64,000 bases of DNA from Tethya wilhelma (lineage: Eukaryota > Porifera > Demospongiae > Tethyida > Tethyidae), in the NCBI GenBank assembly GCA_964030475.1, contig CAXIPT010000002.1, forward strand, positions 11,563,546 through 11,627,545, read 5' to 3'. Position numbers and translations under genes: made by a program. The notes under the pieces are model-generated. The model saw only the letters and a program-made list of their open reading frames with translations. It did no database searches and was not told the origin of the DNA. Below are positions 37,606 to 54,465 of this stretch, one piece after another; position 1 is the first letter of the stretch, and each line of letters opens with the position of its first letter.

Positions 37606-40600
37606 ATGAGTGTGTCAGCGAGTCCTCTCTCCTCTGCTGTCATCCAGCTGAGGCAGAGGAGTGACTCCAAGACCATGAGTGACAGTGAGTCGTTCACTGG
37701 TGGACCGAGCACAACAGAGCTCATCGAGATCTCCACACCTCCACTTGTTATCGTCTCATCAAGAGCTAAATCACCAGGGGCACTGGCCAGCTGTGTTAAT
37801 CCAGGTGTTGCCGTGGTGAAGTATACTTACGAATCGACTACACTTGGAAAGTTGCTTCAATTGATCAGTGCTCAGTTGAAAGGGAGACTGGCACTGAGTG
37901 TTGCATTTGTGATGCACGGGCAGCCTGATTGCTTGAAGATATGCTCACAAAAGGTATCATTGCATCATGAAGGATAAAAAAATCCTTTGGCTTTCTTTAG
38001 TAGAAGTTGCAATAATAGTTAGCATGCCTCAAATCGATAGGTATTTGTGCATGTTGTTTGCATCATGGCCTCATTCCCAGGCTCTCTCTTCATGTGTGGC
38101 AGCATTCACACACTACATGCATTGTTCTAAATACATATGCACACATACACACACACACACATGCAGGCTGTGACAGTTGCTTCTCTCCGTGAAGACCGTG
38201 AAATCAAGGAGTTTCTCTTGCACCTTGTCTCCACATTTCTCAACAAAGACAGCCAGTACGCTCGCATCGATATCCTCCACTGTCCAGTGGGTCAAGGCCA
38301 GGAGGGAGAGAAGCTGATACATGTCATGAAAGATCTCCTGAAAGTGCCCGTCACCTTTTCTAGTGACATTCTTGGGATGTATGTCTCTGAAGGAGAGCAG
38401 AGTGGAGTGCCTGATGAGAGTACCAGGTGTGTTTGCATGGAATTACACACTGCATGTGTTACTGTATGCCTCATTTATAGCTAGCTACTTGATATGCACT
38501 TGATGTGTCATGTGTGTGCTATTCTATACTAAGTCTTATTTTCCTTGACGTTAATTGTTATGTTAATTCAAACTATGCACACTTGTACATTCTGTGTTAC
38601 AGTTCAGTGAGAATAGGCACCCTGTACTTTGACCCTGAGCGCCTCAAGGAACAGTGGGATGGACAGGCGCAGCAAACCATAGCTCTGTTTGAAAAGATCC
38701 GTACGGTAGGCAAGGGAGCTTATGGTGCAGCTGTCCTCTATAGGAAGAAGGACGATGACTCACTGGTCATTCTGAAGGAGATCAACATGATGGAGCTGAC
38801 CAAGACCGAGAGAGCTTCGGCAATGAATGAGGTACATAAGGATAGGACAGAATAACTTTTGATCTGTATTAATTTATTGTATAGAATATAATATAGGCCA
38901 TGTTTCTTTATATTCTTTCCTGTATGTGAGATTGAGCTGTATATACCTGTAGCATGGGATGAGTATCAGGGTAGCATACTGGATGTGATTTTATTCACTG
39001 CATGTTGTTTGCTGTATGTATGTATGAGATGCCCATGTGGTGTGCAGGTCCAGATCCTAAGCATGCTGGATCATCCACACATTGTCTCCTACTATGACAA
39101 CTTTGAGGAGGATGGAGTGTTAATGATAGAGATGGAGTATGCTGATGGAGGGTGAGCCACTGTCACTGTATCATGTCACACATTATCTAACCTTAGTCTC
39201 ACTATAGCCATTTAGAGAGCTAGTATCTGAAGTCCATTTGGTTTGAGAATGCCTCTAGAAAAAAGTGAATAACTTAAATATCCAAAAATCCATGCACCAT
39301 TGGAAAGCGCTCATTCTCCCATTCTTTTGTTTGCTTTTCCAGCTCCCTATGCCTTACCAGTCAAAAGTTAGCTTTTTTCCCCATAAGAAATTAAAAGTAT
39401 TGCATGAATCTCATTTTTTCACTTCTGGCGGCATTCTCAAACCAGATGGACTTTAGTTCTAGCAGGACTAGTGCAACAATCCATAATAAATATCTGTGCA
39501 ATGTATAAGTGCACAGCAATATGTAGCCCATTGTATGAAATCTCTGACTGTATTGTAGGACATTGGCTCAGTTTCTACGCCAACAGACCAAGCCCCTCGG
39601 TGAGCAGGAGATTCTGGGAATGTTCTCTCAAATGGTGGATGCTCTGAGATATCTCCACGACCACAATATCCTGCACAGGTGAGAATAACCTTTGCAAGAT
39701 CAGAACTTGCAACACTCACAAATTACATTGCTTGCATGTCATGATTGTAGGGACTTGAAGACAGCCAATGTGTTTCTCACAAAGGAGGGCAACGTTAAAC
39801 TGGGTGATTTTGGTATCTCTAAGGTTCTCACTGCAACCAACCAGGAGGCTAACACTGTGCTGGGAACACCTTACTACATCTCTCCTGAAATAGTAAGTCA
39901 TTGGTTGAAGTTACATGCTCTAAAGTATGTAAATTCTGTGCATACAATTGTGTACAATATCAGATTCTCTGCAATTTCTGTCAGTTTGAACCTCACTACT
40001 TATATAGTGTGAAGGTAAAACCTACAATGCCAAAAGTGATATCTGGGCTCTGGGATGCATCCTCTATGAGATGGCCTGCCTCCAGAGGACATTTGAAGGA
40101 ACCAACCTTCCTGCTGTCATCCATAAGATTGTTCAAGTCAGTGGAAGTTTTTTAAAACAAAATCTCGTATAATTATATTAATGTTGATTCATTGAGGAAA
40201 CTGGATCTTGTGCATAAATGTATCAAATGATTGTATTCTATTATCAGGTATCCTTTCAACCAGTAAAAGGAGACTACTCTGAAGGATTCAAACAGTTGGT
40301 GAGTGGAGAAATACACTATAGAATGGTGCAACAATAAAGCAAATTGAAAAGTGCACTCTCTGTTTTCCTCTTGACCAGGTTATTGATATGCTCCAGAAGG
40401 ATTCTACCATTCGTCCAAGTGCTGTTGAATTATACACGACCAGACTGCCACCATTACTGATCCAGGAAGAGGAAGACCCTGCTATCTCACAAGATGATGA
40501 ACCTGTAGACCAAACAAAGACAAAGTAAGCAAAAAAACCCAAAAAAACTCCAAAATAATAATGCATCCATATTTTTTGCCCTTCTTTTAGGTCTTTTCTG

Positions 40601-43600
40601 TACTACATTGATGGCCAGTCATTCCTTCTCAAGCCCGTCCCCACTCCTATCAAACCTCTCATTGATCATGTGAGCAAGCACCACATTCATGTGACCATGC
40701 ATGCAGTCTTGATGTCACTAAACACATGCGCACAATCTTAGGTGGCAGTAGGTTTCTCTCATCTTGTTGCTGTAACCTACGAACAGACTGTGTTCAGCTG
40801 GGGGGAGGGGAGTCACGGCCAGCTGGGTCATGGAGACAAGCTCTCACGGAGTTCTCCTCAGTTGGTGGAAGCACTCAAAGGAAAGACAATCACTCGGTAG
40901 GTCACAATCGTGAAGGCTAACTAGTTTCGATTCTAAGGTTCCAATCTCGATCCCAATTCACCCAGCTTTTGTTGGTATCTGAATAGATTTAGATGGAGTA
41001 CTTATTGTCATGTACACATTATACTTATGCACACACACACACATACACACACACAAATAGTGCCGAATGTGGTGGAGAATTCACCGTCTTTCTCACTGAT
41101 AATGGCATCACCATGTCTTGTGGGCGTGGCGACAAGGGAGCACTCGGACACCACGACTCAAACAAGGAGGACTGTTTGAGACCACGCCTACTGGAAGACC
41201 TCCTGACAGTCGATGTTGTGGGTGTGTCCTGTGGAGAATCACACGTTGCTGCTCTCACGTCTGATGGGAAGGTGTTTGCCTGGGGCAATGGAGAGAATGG
41301 GAGATTGGGGACAGGGAGTGAAACCATGTGGTAAGCAGTGTACATACATGTACATATACCGTATAGCGGGAAATTTTCGTGGGGGGAAATTTTTGCATTT
41401 TTGTCTTGAATAGAAATTCATGGGAAAAATTTTCATGGATTGCGTCTCAACATTACGTGACGACCACATACCTTACAAATTTCGTGGGGGAAAATTTTCG
41501 TGGAAAGCTGCCAAACCGCGAAATTCGCAAAAATTTTCCCCCACAAAAATTTCCCGCTATACGGTATACGTTTTTTACTATGCATATAAACTTGACATGA
41601 ATCAAGGATTGAAAATATTCTGTAGTGTAATATTGTTGGTGGGCAGGAGGGGGTGTATTTACGGAGGTTCTCTTGATTTATTGTCCTCATTTCTCTCACC
41701 CCTCACAGTGTCACACCTACACCCATCACCATTCGTAGTGCCGGTGGAATGAGTGAAGTGATCTCTAATGTGTGTTGTGGAATGGACGGCACCATGTTCC
41801 TCACGGACATGGGGAGACCCTTTGCCTGTGGAAAGTAAGAGAGCTGCAATACTAATTGGGTGATATGCCTTTTGTGGGCAGAACAAGTAGCCTTGAACCA
41901 GGCTCTCTCCCACTATTTTTTTCCCACACAAAAATTATTATTCACATGCTTTCGTGTGTGGGGAAAAAAATTAGCAGGAGAGAGTCTGATTTGAAGCTAC
42001 AGAACAAGGTCATCTAGCTAGAGCCTAAATTCTTCTTTGCTGAGAAAGAGAGTGCATGAAATAAAAGGAGGTTTTAGCTAAACAATATTATAGTCTCCAA
42101 CAGAACGTATGAACTGAGTAAGGTATTGAATTTTTATCTCACTGTCTTCCAGTAACCAGTACAACAAGCTTGGCTTGAATCAACGCGAGACCTTCATTGG
42201 AAACATGAGACGAATATTGAGCAAGACTCAGCTCCAAGTGTCCCAGAAGCTCCTTCCCACTCCCATCAAGGAGATGGGTAAACACCGTGTCGTGGACATG
42301 TCACTGGGTCCCACTCATTCCTGCATTGTTGTGGAATCAGGAAAGGTTGGGAAATTAGTTAACCCACCATTTTATCGGCCGATTGAATCTAATATATCTG
42401 TTCTGTCTTGTTTCTTGATTGGTTCTTTGTAGGTTTTTACTTTTGGTAGAAATTTTGAAGGGCAGCTGTGTGCTGGTAATCTTACCAACAAGAACACCCC
42501 TGTGGTTGTCAAAGCACTCACCACTAAACCTATGGTAAGTTTTTTGTATTTCTTTGATCAGAACATTCACTTTGTAATCCCTCTATCTGTCAATATGGAA
42601 AGTGTTGCTTATTATCATGAACTACAATTCAATTTCCCTTATGTAAAGAGCTAGTGTAATAGGTAAACTTTAAGCTCACATACAATGCACACACACATAC
42701 ACACAGACTGTGATATGCAGTGAGCTCTCGACAATTGTAGGCACTGAAGACAGTTCGTTCCTTGTCTGGGGTTCACGACCCATCATCACCTCCCCCCTCT
42801 CAACTCTCCTCTCAGCAACCACCACCCCTACCCCCTCAACCCAGAGTGACCCCCAGATAAAGCCTCACAATGGCAGCACACCTGCAATCACTCGAAATCG
42901 AACCCAAAGTTTGAATCGAATCGACAGTGATGTGTTTGAGCCACCCACAGCTGAGTCTCTCTCCCCTTCCTTCTTGATTGGTGAGACATCAACACAAAGT
43001 GTCGACAGTGGTCATCTGGCATCCAATGAAGCTACTCCTGAGAAGAAGCCTTCATCCAATGAGAGCCTAAGTACGAGGATGTCCCCATCTTATGAGTCAA
43101 TTATCCCAAAGACTAACAGTGGTAGTGTGAGTGGTGCCATTGTTGCTAACAGTCGAGAGAAGATTAACATCACGAGGCATTCTAGTTTGAATCTGACCGA
43201 TACACCTCACACAATGTACCCTTGCTCAAACTCCAGTGAGTATCTGAGCACTCTCAAGAGCCATCTTCAGGTGAACATGGTGCCAGAGAAAGGCGGCCAC
43301 TCTCGTCAGCGCGAGGCCTCACTCTCATCCCAGAAGGAGCCTCTTAGAATGCACAAGCGCAGTCACACAATGAGCAACAATGACATGACTGTCGTTCAAG
43401 ACGGAATTATCCTCAGACCGAGTCCCATCAACTTGGTGGGACAGTCTGGTTTGCTCTCCAGTCTCTCGGCACAAGGACTCATCAACCCCAAGTTGGAGTG
43501 TGTTAGGTATTTTGGCTGTAATGTGTTTATGTTGATTGAGGCACAAGTACTCGAGGAAGATAGAGATGAACGGACAGCTTCTGTTGGGACCAAACAACTG

Positions 43601-46290
43601 AAGTTCAGTAAGAAATTGACTGAGAGAAGAGCTCCCTTTGGAAGGTCAGTTTAAACTCTTACTGTTGCTATAGTGATAACATTATTATAATGATGTTGTT
43701 AATGTTATGCAGGCGAAAGGCATTGAGTCCACACTCTCCAGAATTCTCTCCTCCTGATCCAGCAGACTTGCAGCCATCTGATTCTGCCAATTTCAAGCGG
43801 ACATTTTCAAACTCAACTTCATCTTATTCTCAGGCTGCTACGAATTCTAAACCTCCAGCACCTGTCACAGAACATGCTGCAAATCCTCCAAGAGATCTTA
43901 CAGATACTTCACTCACAGATGAATCACAGGTATACATATCTATGTATGTACACTTAGTTGGCCTAATGGATCTGTACTGATTAGAAGCCAGAAGCTATAA
44001 TTATATGCATGGATGTTCATGTATATACTCAAGTTATATCCATTAAGTGTTGTATGTATAATATGATATATTATAGGGGCTTAAAATGGTTTTATTATAC
44101 TTACATTATATTTTTAGGTTCCAACTTGGTTAAAGGATGAAATAGACATTGCATCAGTTGATGCTTCACAGCCAGTCATAGTTGGAAGAGGCAGTGTCAC
44201 AGGTATTAGCATAGAAACTGCAGTGCTACCCACTTCAAGCCCAAGAACTGATTCAATACCAGCAGAAATCCCACCAAGGATGTTTGCAGCAACACCCACA
44301 CCTGAGCAGGTCACCAAAACACCGCTTGTTCTCACAGAAGGAGAGCGTGAAGGTGATGTGAAGAAAGAAGCTGATTCCAGACAAACTCATCCAGATCCCA
44401 AGCTGTCAGCTTCTAGCAATAAAGGCAAGAGTCAAACTTTGAAGGTGAGCAACAGAAGAGCGAGTGAGAGTGCTGAGAAGAAACAGTCTGATTTGAAGTC
44501 AAGCTCTTCGAAAGTGAAGCTACCACAACAACCGATTCGAATTCCAAAGAGATTGTCGAATGCATCCTCAACCAGCTCCATTGCAGCTGGTCATCGCAGC
44601 AGTAAACAGACTGGAGGTGGTGGGAAGATAAATCGTGAACCAGCGAAGCCAAGTCCCCTAAATATGAAAAAAGCTCAAAGTAATATCGACGTGTCGGCAT
44701 ATTCCCAAAAACCCAAACACAACCTGCCTAAACAACAGTCTCAACCAAAAATGAGAATTGCAGCAGCTGCCAAGAACACGTCAAAACTCTCAAACCATCC
44801 ATCATCTTCTCGTAAAGGATTGCAAGATGACGCAACGAAATCTCCCTCAAAACTCTCAGCCAGCATGGACAGTGGTAGCAGCCATGGCAGAGCTCAGAGC
44901 AGTCGTGTCGTAAAGAAGAGAGATGAAAGTACTAGTAGCCTTGGATCTCCTCCTCCGAGTTTGAGTGGAACTGAGTTGGAACAGGATTCTGCAGAGAGTG
45001 GGGTAGAGACTCTCTCCCCTCCACACGATCACCTGTCACTGTCTGGGGACATGGAAGGAGAGGTATAGCACTGTATGTGGTAAATAGTATGCCATGCATG
45101 CATCATATGTAGCTATTGAGTCAATGCAATGTGCATAATGATATCCTCCGTGTAGTTATTCTGCATGCATAATATTGTCTCATATCAATACTGTACTGTA
45201 CGTGACTGCAGGCATTTGGACTCGGGGAACAAGACAAGAAAAGGTATGTTTCTGCATTCATTGCAGTCTGTGTGGAATTTGATTTTATCTACCCAATATC
45301 TGTTCATCTGTTCAGACTGGCAAACAAGACTGGACATGCGATTCTAGTGACCAGCAAATCACCATACGTAACTAACCTATTGCTACATCTTGCATGACAT
45401 TGTGCAATTGCATGCTTCCAGTTCATCCCTTTCAATTGTCTCCTGACAGGACTCGTCTTCTAAACCAGGACAGAAGTTAGCCAGGGGCCGTGGGTCAGCT
45501 GGCAAGGGAGGGAGACAGACGAAACTGGAGCTTGAAGAAAAACTTCAGTCAGAGCTGGATAAAGTTAGGGAGGACCAAAAACGAGTATGTGTGTGCATTT
45601 CTTCCTGCTGTGTGTAGGAAGTAGTGGAAGGGAATCTATAAATTTCTCTTTGATAGACTAGGCTTATGTTTTGCATGTCTCTACTTTGTATTTTACAGAC
45701 GGAGACTGAGTTGATTGAGAGTCATCAGAAGCAACAACGTGAGTTGGAAGAGAGAGCCAAGGAGCAAGAGAAGTTGTCCAAAGAGAAGGAGGAGTTGTTA
45801 CAAGGAGAGATTGAACGACTGAAGACTGAACTAGAAAAAGTAATTATCCATTGAGCTGTAGTAGTTACCTCCTTCTTCTTGGCACCTGGCCAAGAAGTAA
45901 TACTAGACTGCACTGGAATAGAATGTTCTAGCGTTGCTTATATTCATGGTTTTACTAAATTACTGGTGTATGTATCCTGCAGCAAAACAACACACTTCAA
46001 GAGAACATGGAAATGATGAAATCACTCCAGAAGAAGGTTGAGCAACTCAATCCTGACAAAGAGGAGGGACAAGAATCAAGTTCACCTTCACTGCGGAGAG
46101 CCTTCCGGGTTAGTGATCCTATACAGCTAAGATTGACAATGTCATACAGTACATTACTCTATGGTGTTTTCAGCTCAGTGTGTTTTGACATTGTACACTA
46201 CAGCGTCGTGGTAACCGCTCAGCTAGATCTGAGAATCGTAGCACTGGTAATGGAGGAAAAGTGAAGAGCTCCTTTTGTGTACTCTCGTGA
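37606..46290 (+). CDS. NEK9: NEK9-type kinase with RCC1 repeats and an N-terminal DUF4347-like domain
   Basis: Mitotic and ciliary Ser/Thr kinase family (kinase, RCC1 propeller, coiled coil). Twenty-four coding exons in perfect phase give 1708 residues: 37606-37953, 38167-38426, 38603-38831, 39048-39151, 39559-39678, 39751-39892, 40008-40136, 40248-40298, 40379-40524, 40591-40669, 40742-40896, 41061-41330, 41709-41834, 42153-42345, 42433-42534, 42707-43644, 43713-43929, 44118-45062, 45212-45243, 45316-45367, 45450-45584, 45699-45839, 45983-46108, 46204-46290. Kinase about 232-490: GKGAYG 239-244, Lys261, HRD and DLKTAN at 353-360, DFG 373-375, [12 protein letters not shown]1 repeats about 537-850 ([26 protein letters not shown]). 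Long Ser-rich linker, then coiled coil about 1570-1680. Human NEK9 (979 residues) starts almost at the kinase; here about 200 extra residues contain FVMHGQPD (His104) and [15 protein letters not shown] (Cys155), a DUF4347-like pattern. Confidence 0.9.
41359..41564. mobile_element. MITE with CCGTATAGCGGG termini (copy 2)
   Basis: 206 bp, intronic in the NEK9 gene. It starts CCGTATAGCGGGAAATTTTC and ends CCCGCTATACGG, flanked by TA. It belongs to the family of the element at 13775-13975 but has a different interior (repeated TTTTCGTGG and AAATTTTCCCC blocks). Confidence 0.85.
41888..41999. mobile_element. 112-bp MITE with 9-bp target duplication
   Basis: Termini TAGCCTTGAACCAGGCTCTC and GAGAGTCTGATTTGAAGCTA are imperfect inverted repeats. 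The direct repeat CAGAACAAG flanks it (41879-41887 and 42000-42008). A 9-bp duplication fits the Mutator superfamily. It is intronic in NEK9. Another element with the same TAG...CTA ends and a 9-bp duplication is at 52659-52767. Confidence 0.85.
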
Positions 46291-46718
46291 CTTTCTGCCA
46301 TGATCAGTGGTGGTTTTAATTGTGTGTGTATGTATTTGTGCAATATCCCTCAGATCACTTATTTTTTATGATTAATATTCTGTGCATGCAGGTACATTAT
46401 TAAATGTCAATTTGTCAATTTTCTACACGTATATAATTATATATTACTAGAAATAAAATTCATTCTATTTATTAATTTATTGATAATGGTTGATAAAACA
46501 ATATAATTATATTGGCGTGGCAAAAAAAATTTCCTCAAATGCATGCATAACTTCTATTCTATTTCCTTTTCAGTTAGCCAATTAACCACAGCCTAATACT
46601 TTTACAAGACATGTATTCAGCAATAGATAGCAGCAAGAGTGCTTTAAATAAAAAACAAAACAGTATATATAACAATAGATGTATAATAATAGTTCTCCTA
46701 TGAGAGAGGCCGTATGGT
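46291..46718. other. Convergent 3' flanks of NEK9 and TXNL1
   Basis: 428 bp, A/T-rich, with AATAAA-like signals (AAATAAAATTC at about 46451). No gene is seen. Confidence 0.6.
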
Positions 46719-47046
46719 CTAAGAGTGTTTTTCTCCCTTCTCTCCAGACACTCTCTTAAACTCCGCCATGTTTGTTTGGTTGAGGGGAGATCCAAACAGG
46801 CCAATGTGATGAATCACTGTTGTCTCCTCGCCCCCTTGGTTGTCTTTGACAAAAATCTGTGAAGAAATGCAACTATTCAACAACAACGCTCTATTTTGAA
46901 CATTTAGAGTAATTTTTCTCTTAGTAACTTTTGTTGAGGCTGAGATCTTACCGTAAGATTCTGTACATTCTGGTATTTGACAAACTGCAATTTGATGAGT
47001 GACTCTTCCCCGATGTCATCTTCCGTCAAACTACAGTAGAAGATGG

Positions 47047-47092
<46 letters not shown>

Positions 47093-48330
47093 ATATGGAT
47101 GTGTGTGTGGGGATATCACAACACTTACTCAAACTCTTGAACTGGTTTCCCCTGCTCTGCAGCATCAAAGTCTAATGTCTTAGGTTGGTTGATGAATAAC
47201 TTGACAGTTTTTGGAGCATGACCTGCAATCAATGTAGACATGTGCACACAACTTGAACAGTAACTAGTTGACTGTATACACAAACAGATAGCGTAAGAAG
47301 TGTTGTTGGTAGAAGAATAAAGAAATGGTGTATTGTATGTACTTTTTCTATATATCCATGTATCTATAGAGAGCAAACCATAATATTGCAATGACAGACA
47401 GTTTCTTTAGAAACAGGTGTTGCTTGACTGCAAATAGTTAATTTGCTTGCACCACAAAAAAAGCCATCTTTATATCTTTACTTACCATCTCTGGGTCCCA
47501 CCAGCTGCAGCGAATGTAGTTTGACTGGTTGTTGAAATTCCATCATCATGATGAGCTGCTCGTCGCAGTCGCTCTCCAGATACCTCTTACTTGAGGTGCC
47601 TCCCTCAATGGCGCCAAGAAAAGGATGATCAGAGCTGTCGTTGAGACACTCGGAACGTGTCTTGTCGATCAAACCGAGAAGACTGACCTGGAGGCGGAAG
47701 GGGAAGGGAGAACCACACATTTGTGAAAAGCTAAATCTGAGAGATTGGTTGTGACATAAGAAGCCAATGACATATTGAGGAGGGGAAAAAAGTATTATTC
47801 CAGTAATATTATAACATGACCTGATATAATAGAAAAAATGAATTAGTACAAGAATATAGGCAGCCTCATTTCAAAGTCATCTATTTTATTGAGAAATGAG
47901 GGAGAAAAGAACATAGAATGAGACTGAGAAATGGAAATTAAAAATTAACCTAACCCACCTGTCCCTTAACTGAAACTTTGCTACTGGTAGTATTGATAGG
48001 AGCGGTATCAGCTTCACTGATATTCTGAATGATGCCCGCCTCTAGACCTCCAGGATCAATACCACGAACCTGACACACATATTTACACAATAAGTTATAT
48101 AAACAATGGACAGGAAACTGAAAATATATAGAATGGATCTGACACAATTTGCATACCGTGTGTAGTATTTCTTTCTTCCTGAAAAAGATGAATGTTGGCA
48201 TTGTGGAGACATCATACCGCCTTGCTGTGTTCTGTTATTGTAGAACTGATATGAATCCTTTTTCTCACACGTACACACACAGACATACAAACCTTACCGA
48301 ACATATATCGGTGTTTAGTTTGAAGAAGAG

Positions 48331-53746
<5,416 letters not shown>

Positions 53747-53850
53747 TCTTCTCGTATGGCTTGACTGCACACAGACTGTCTGCTTGTACCGTGAACAGGT
53801 TCTTCGGAAGGGGTCAAAGTTCACCTTGATGTAGCCAATCACGTCCACAA
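53747..53850 (-). promoter_or_regulatory. SQOR promoter-proximal region with DR1-like site and CCAAT box
   Basis: GGGTCAAAGTTCA (53811-53823) is a direct repeat of nuclear-receptor half-sites with one-base spacing, 65-77 bp before the start codon. CCAAT (53835-53839) lies next to it. DR1 sites are bound by HNF4/RXR-type receptors in other animals; use here is inferred. Confidence 0.45.
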
Positions 53851-54465
53851 ATTGAAGAAACACGTCCACACAGAGTTGCTAAGGTGCCGCCCTCTCACTG
53901 CTCTCAACACTTTTCTCATGAATAATGATTGTGCTGGCTAAAACCACCAACCATATCCATATCCTGCAGTCTACCAAACCTGGTTAGTGAGATCATTCTG
54001 TAGGTTGACAAGTCAGTGCTTTGTACCTGTGACTGTACAACTGCTTCTAGTGCTAGTGATATTCTCAGGGTCTAGTGCCCATGGAATAATGTTGTATTCA
54101 TTGCTATTACCATTAATTAACAATAATGTGATATAGCTAGCTACCTATATTTATATATAGTCCAATGTCATGCATAAGTGGGAAATTTAGCGGGTCTTGA
54201 GTATACACTGTAACTGAGTATACAGTGTAATATTATCCATGCTAATAACAGTGTTACTTGATTATTATTGTATTATTATTATACTATCATATCCACCGAA
54301 AAATTATGTATCAAGAAATGAATGAAAAGCTACAAAACAAAACATGAATACCAAACGTTTTGAATTTTATGGTGAGTACATAATATAATCATTATGAAGT
54401 ATTAGTACCTTGTAGTATAATATTACGCAGTTATGTTTTTGTTTTATTTGTCTTTAACCTTTATC
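53851..54465. other. SQOR upstream and 3' flank of the beta-helix protein gene
   Basis: No gene is seen. Parts of this interval (about 54165-54240 and 54272-54465) reappear in shortened form at 60990-61375. Confidence 0.6.
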
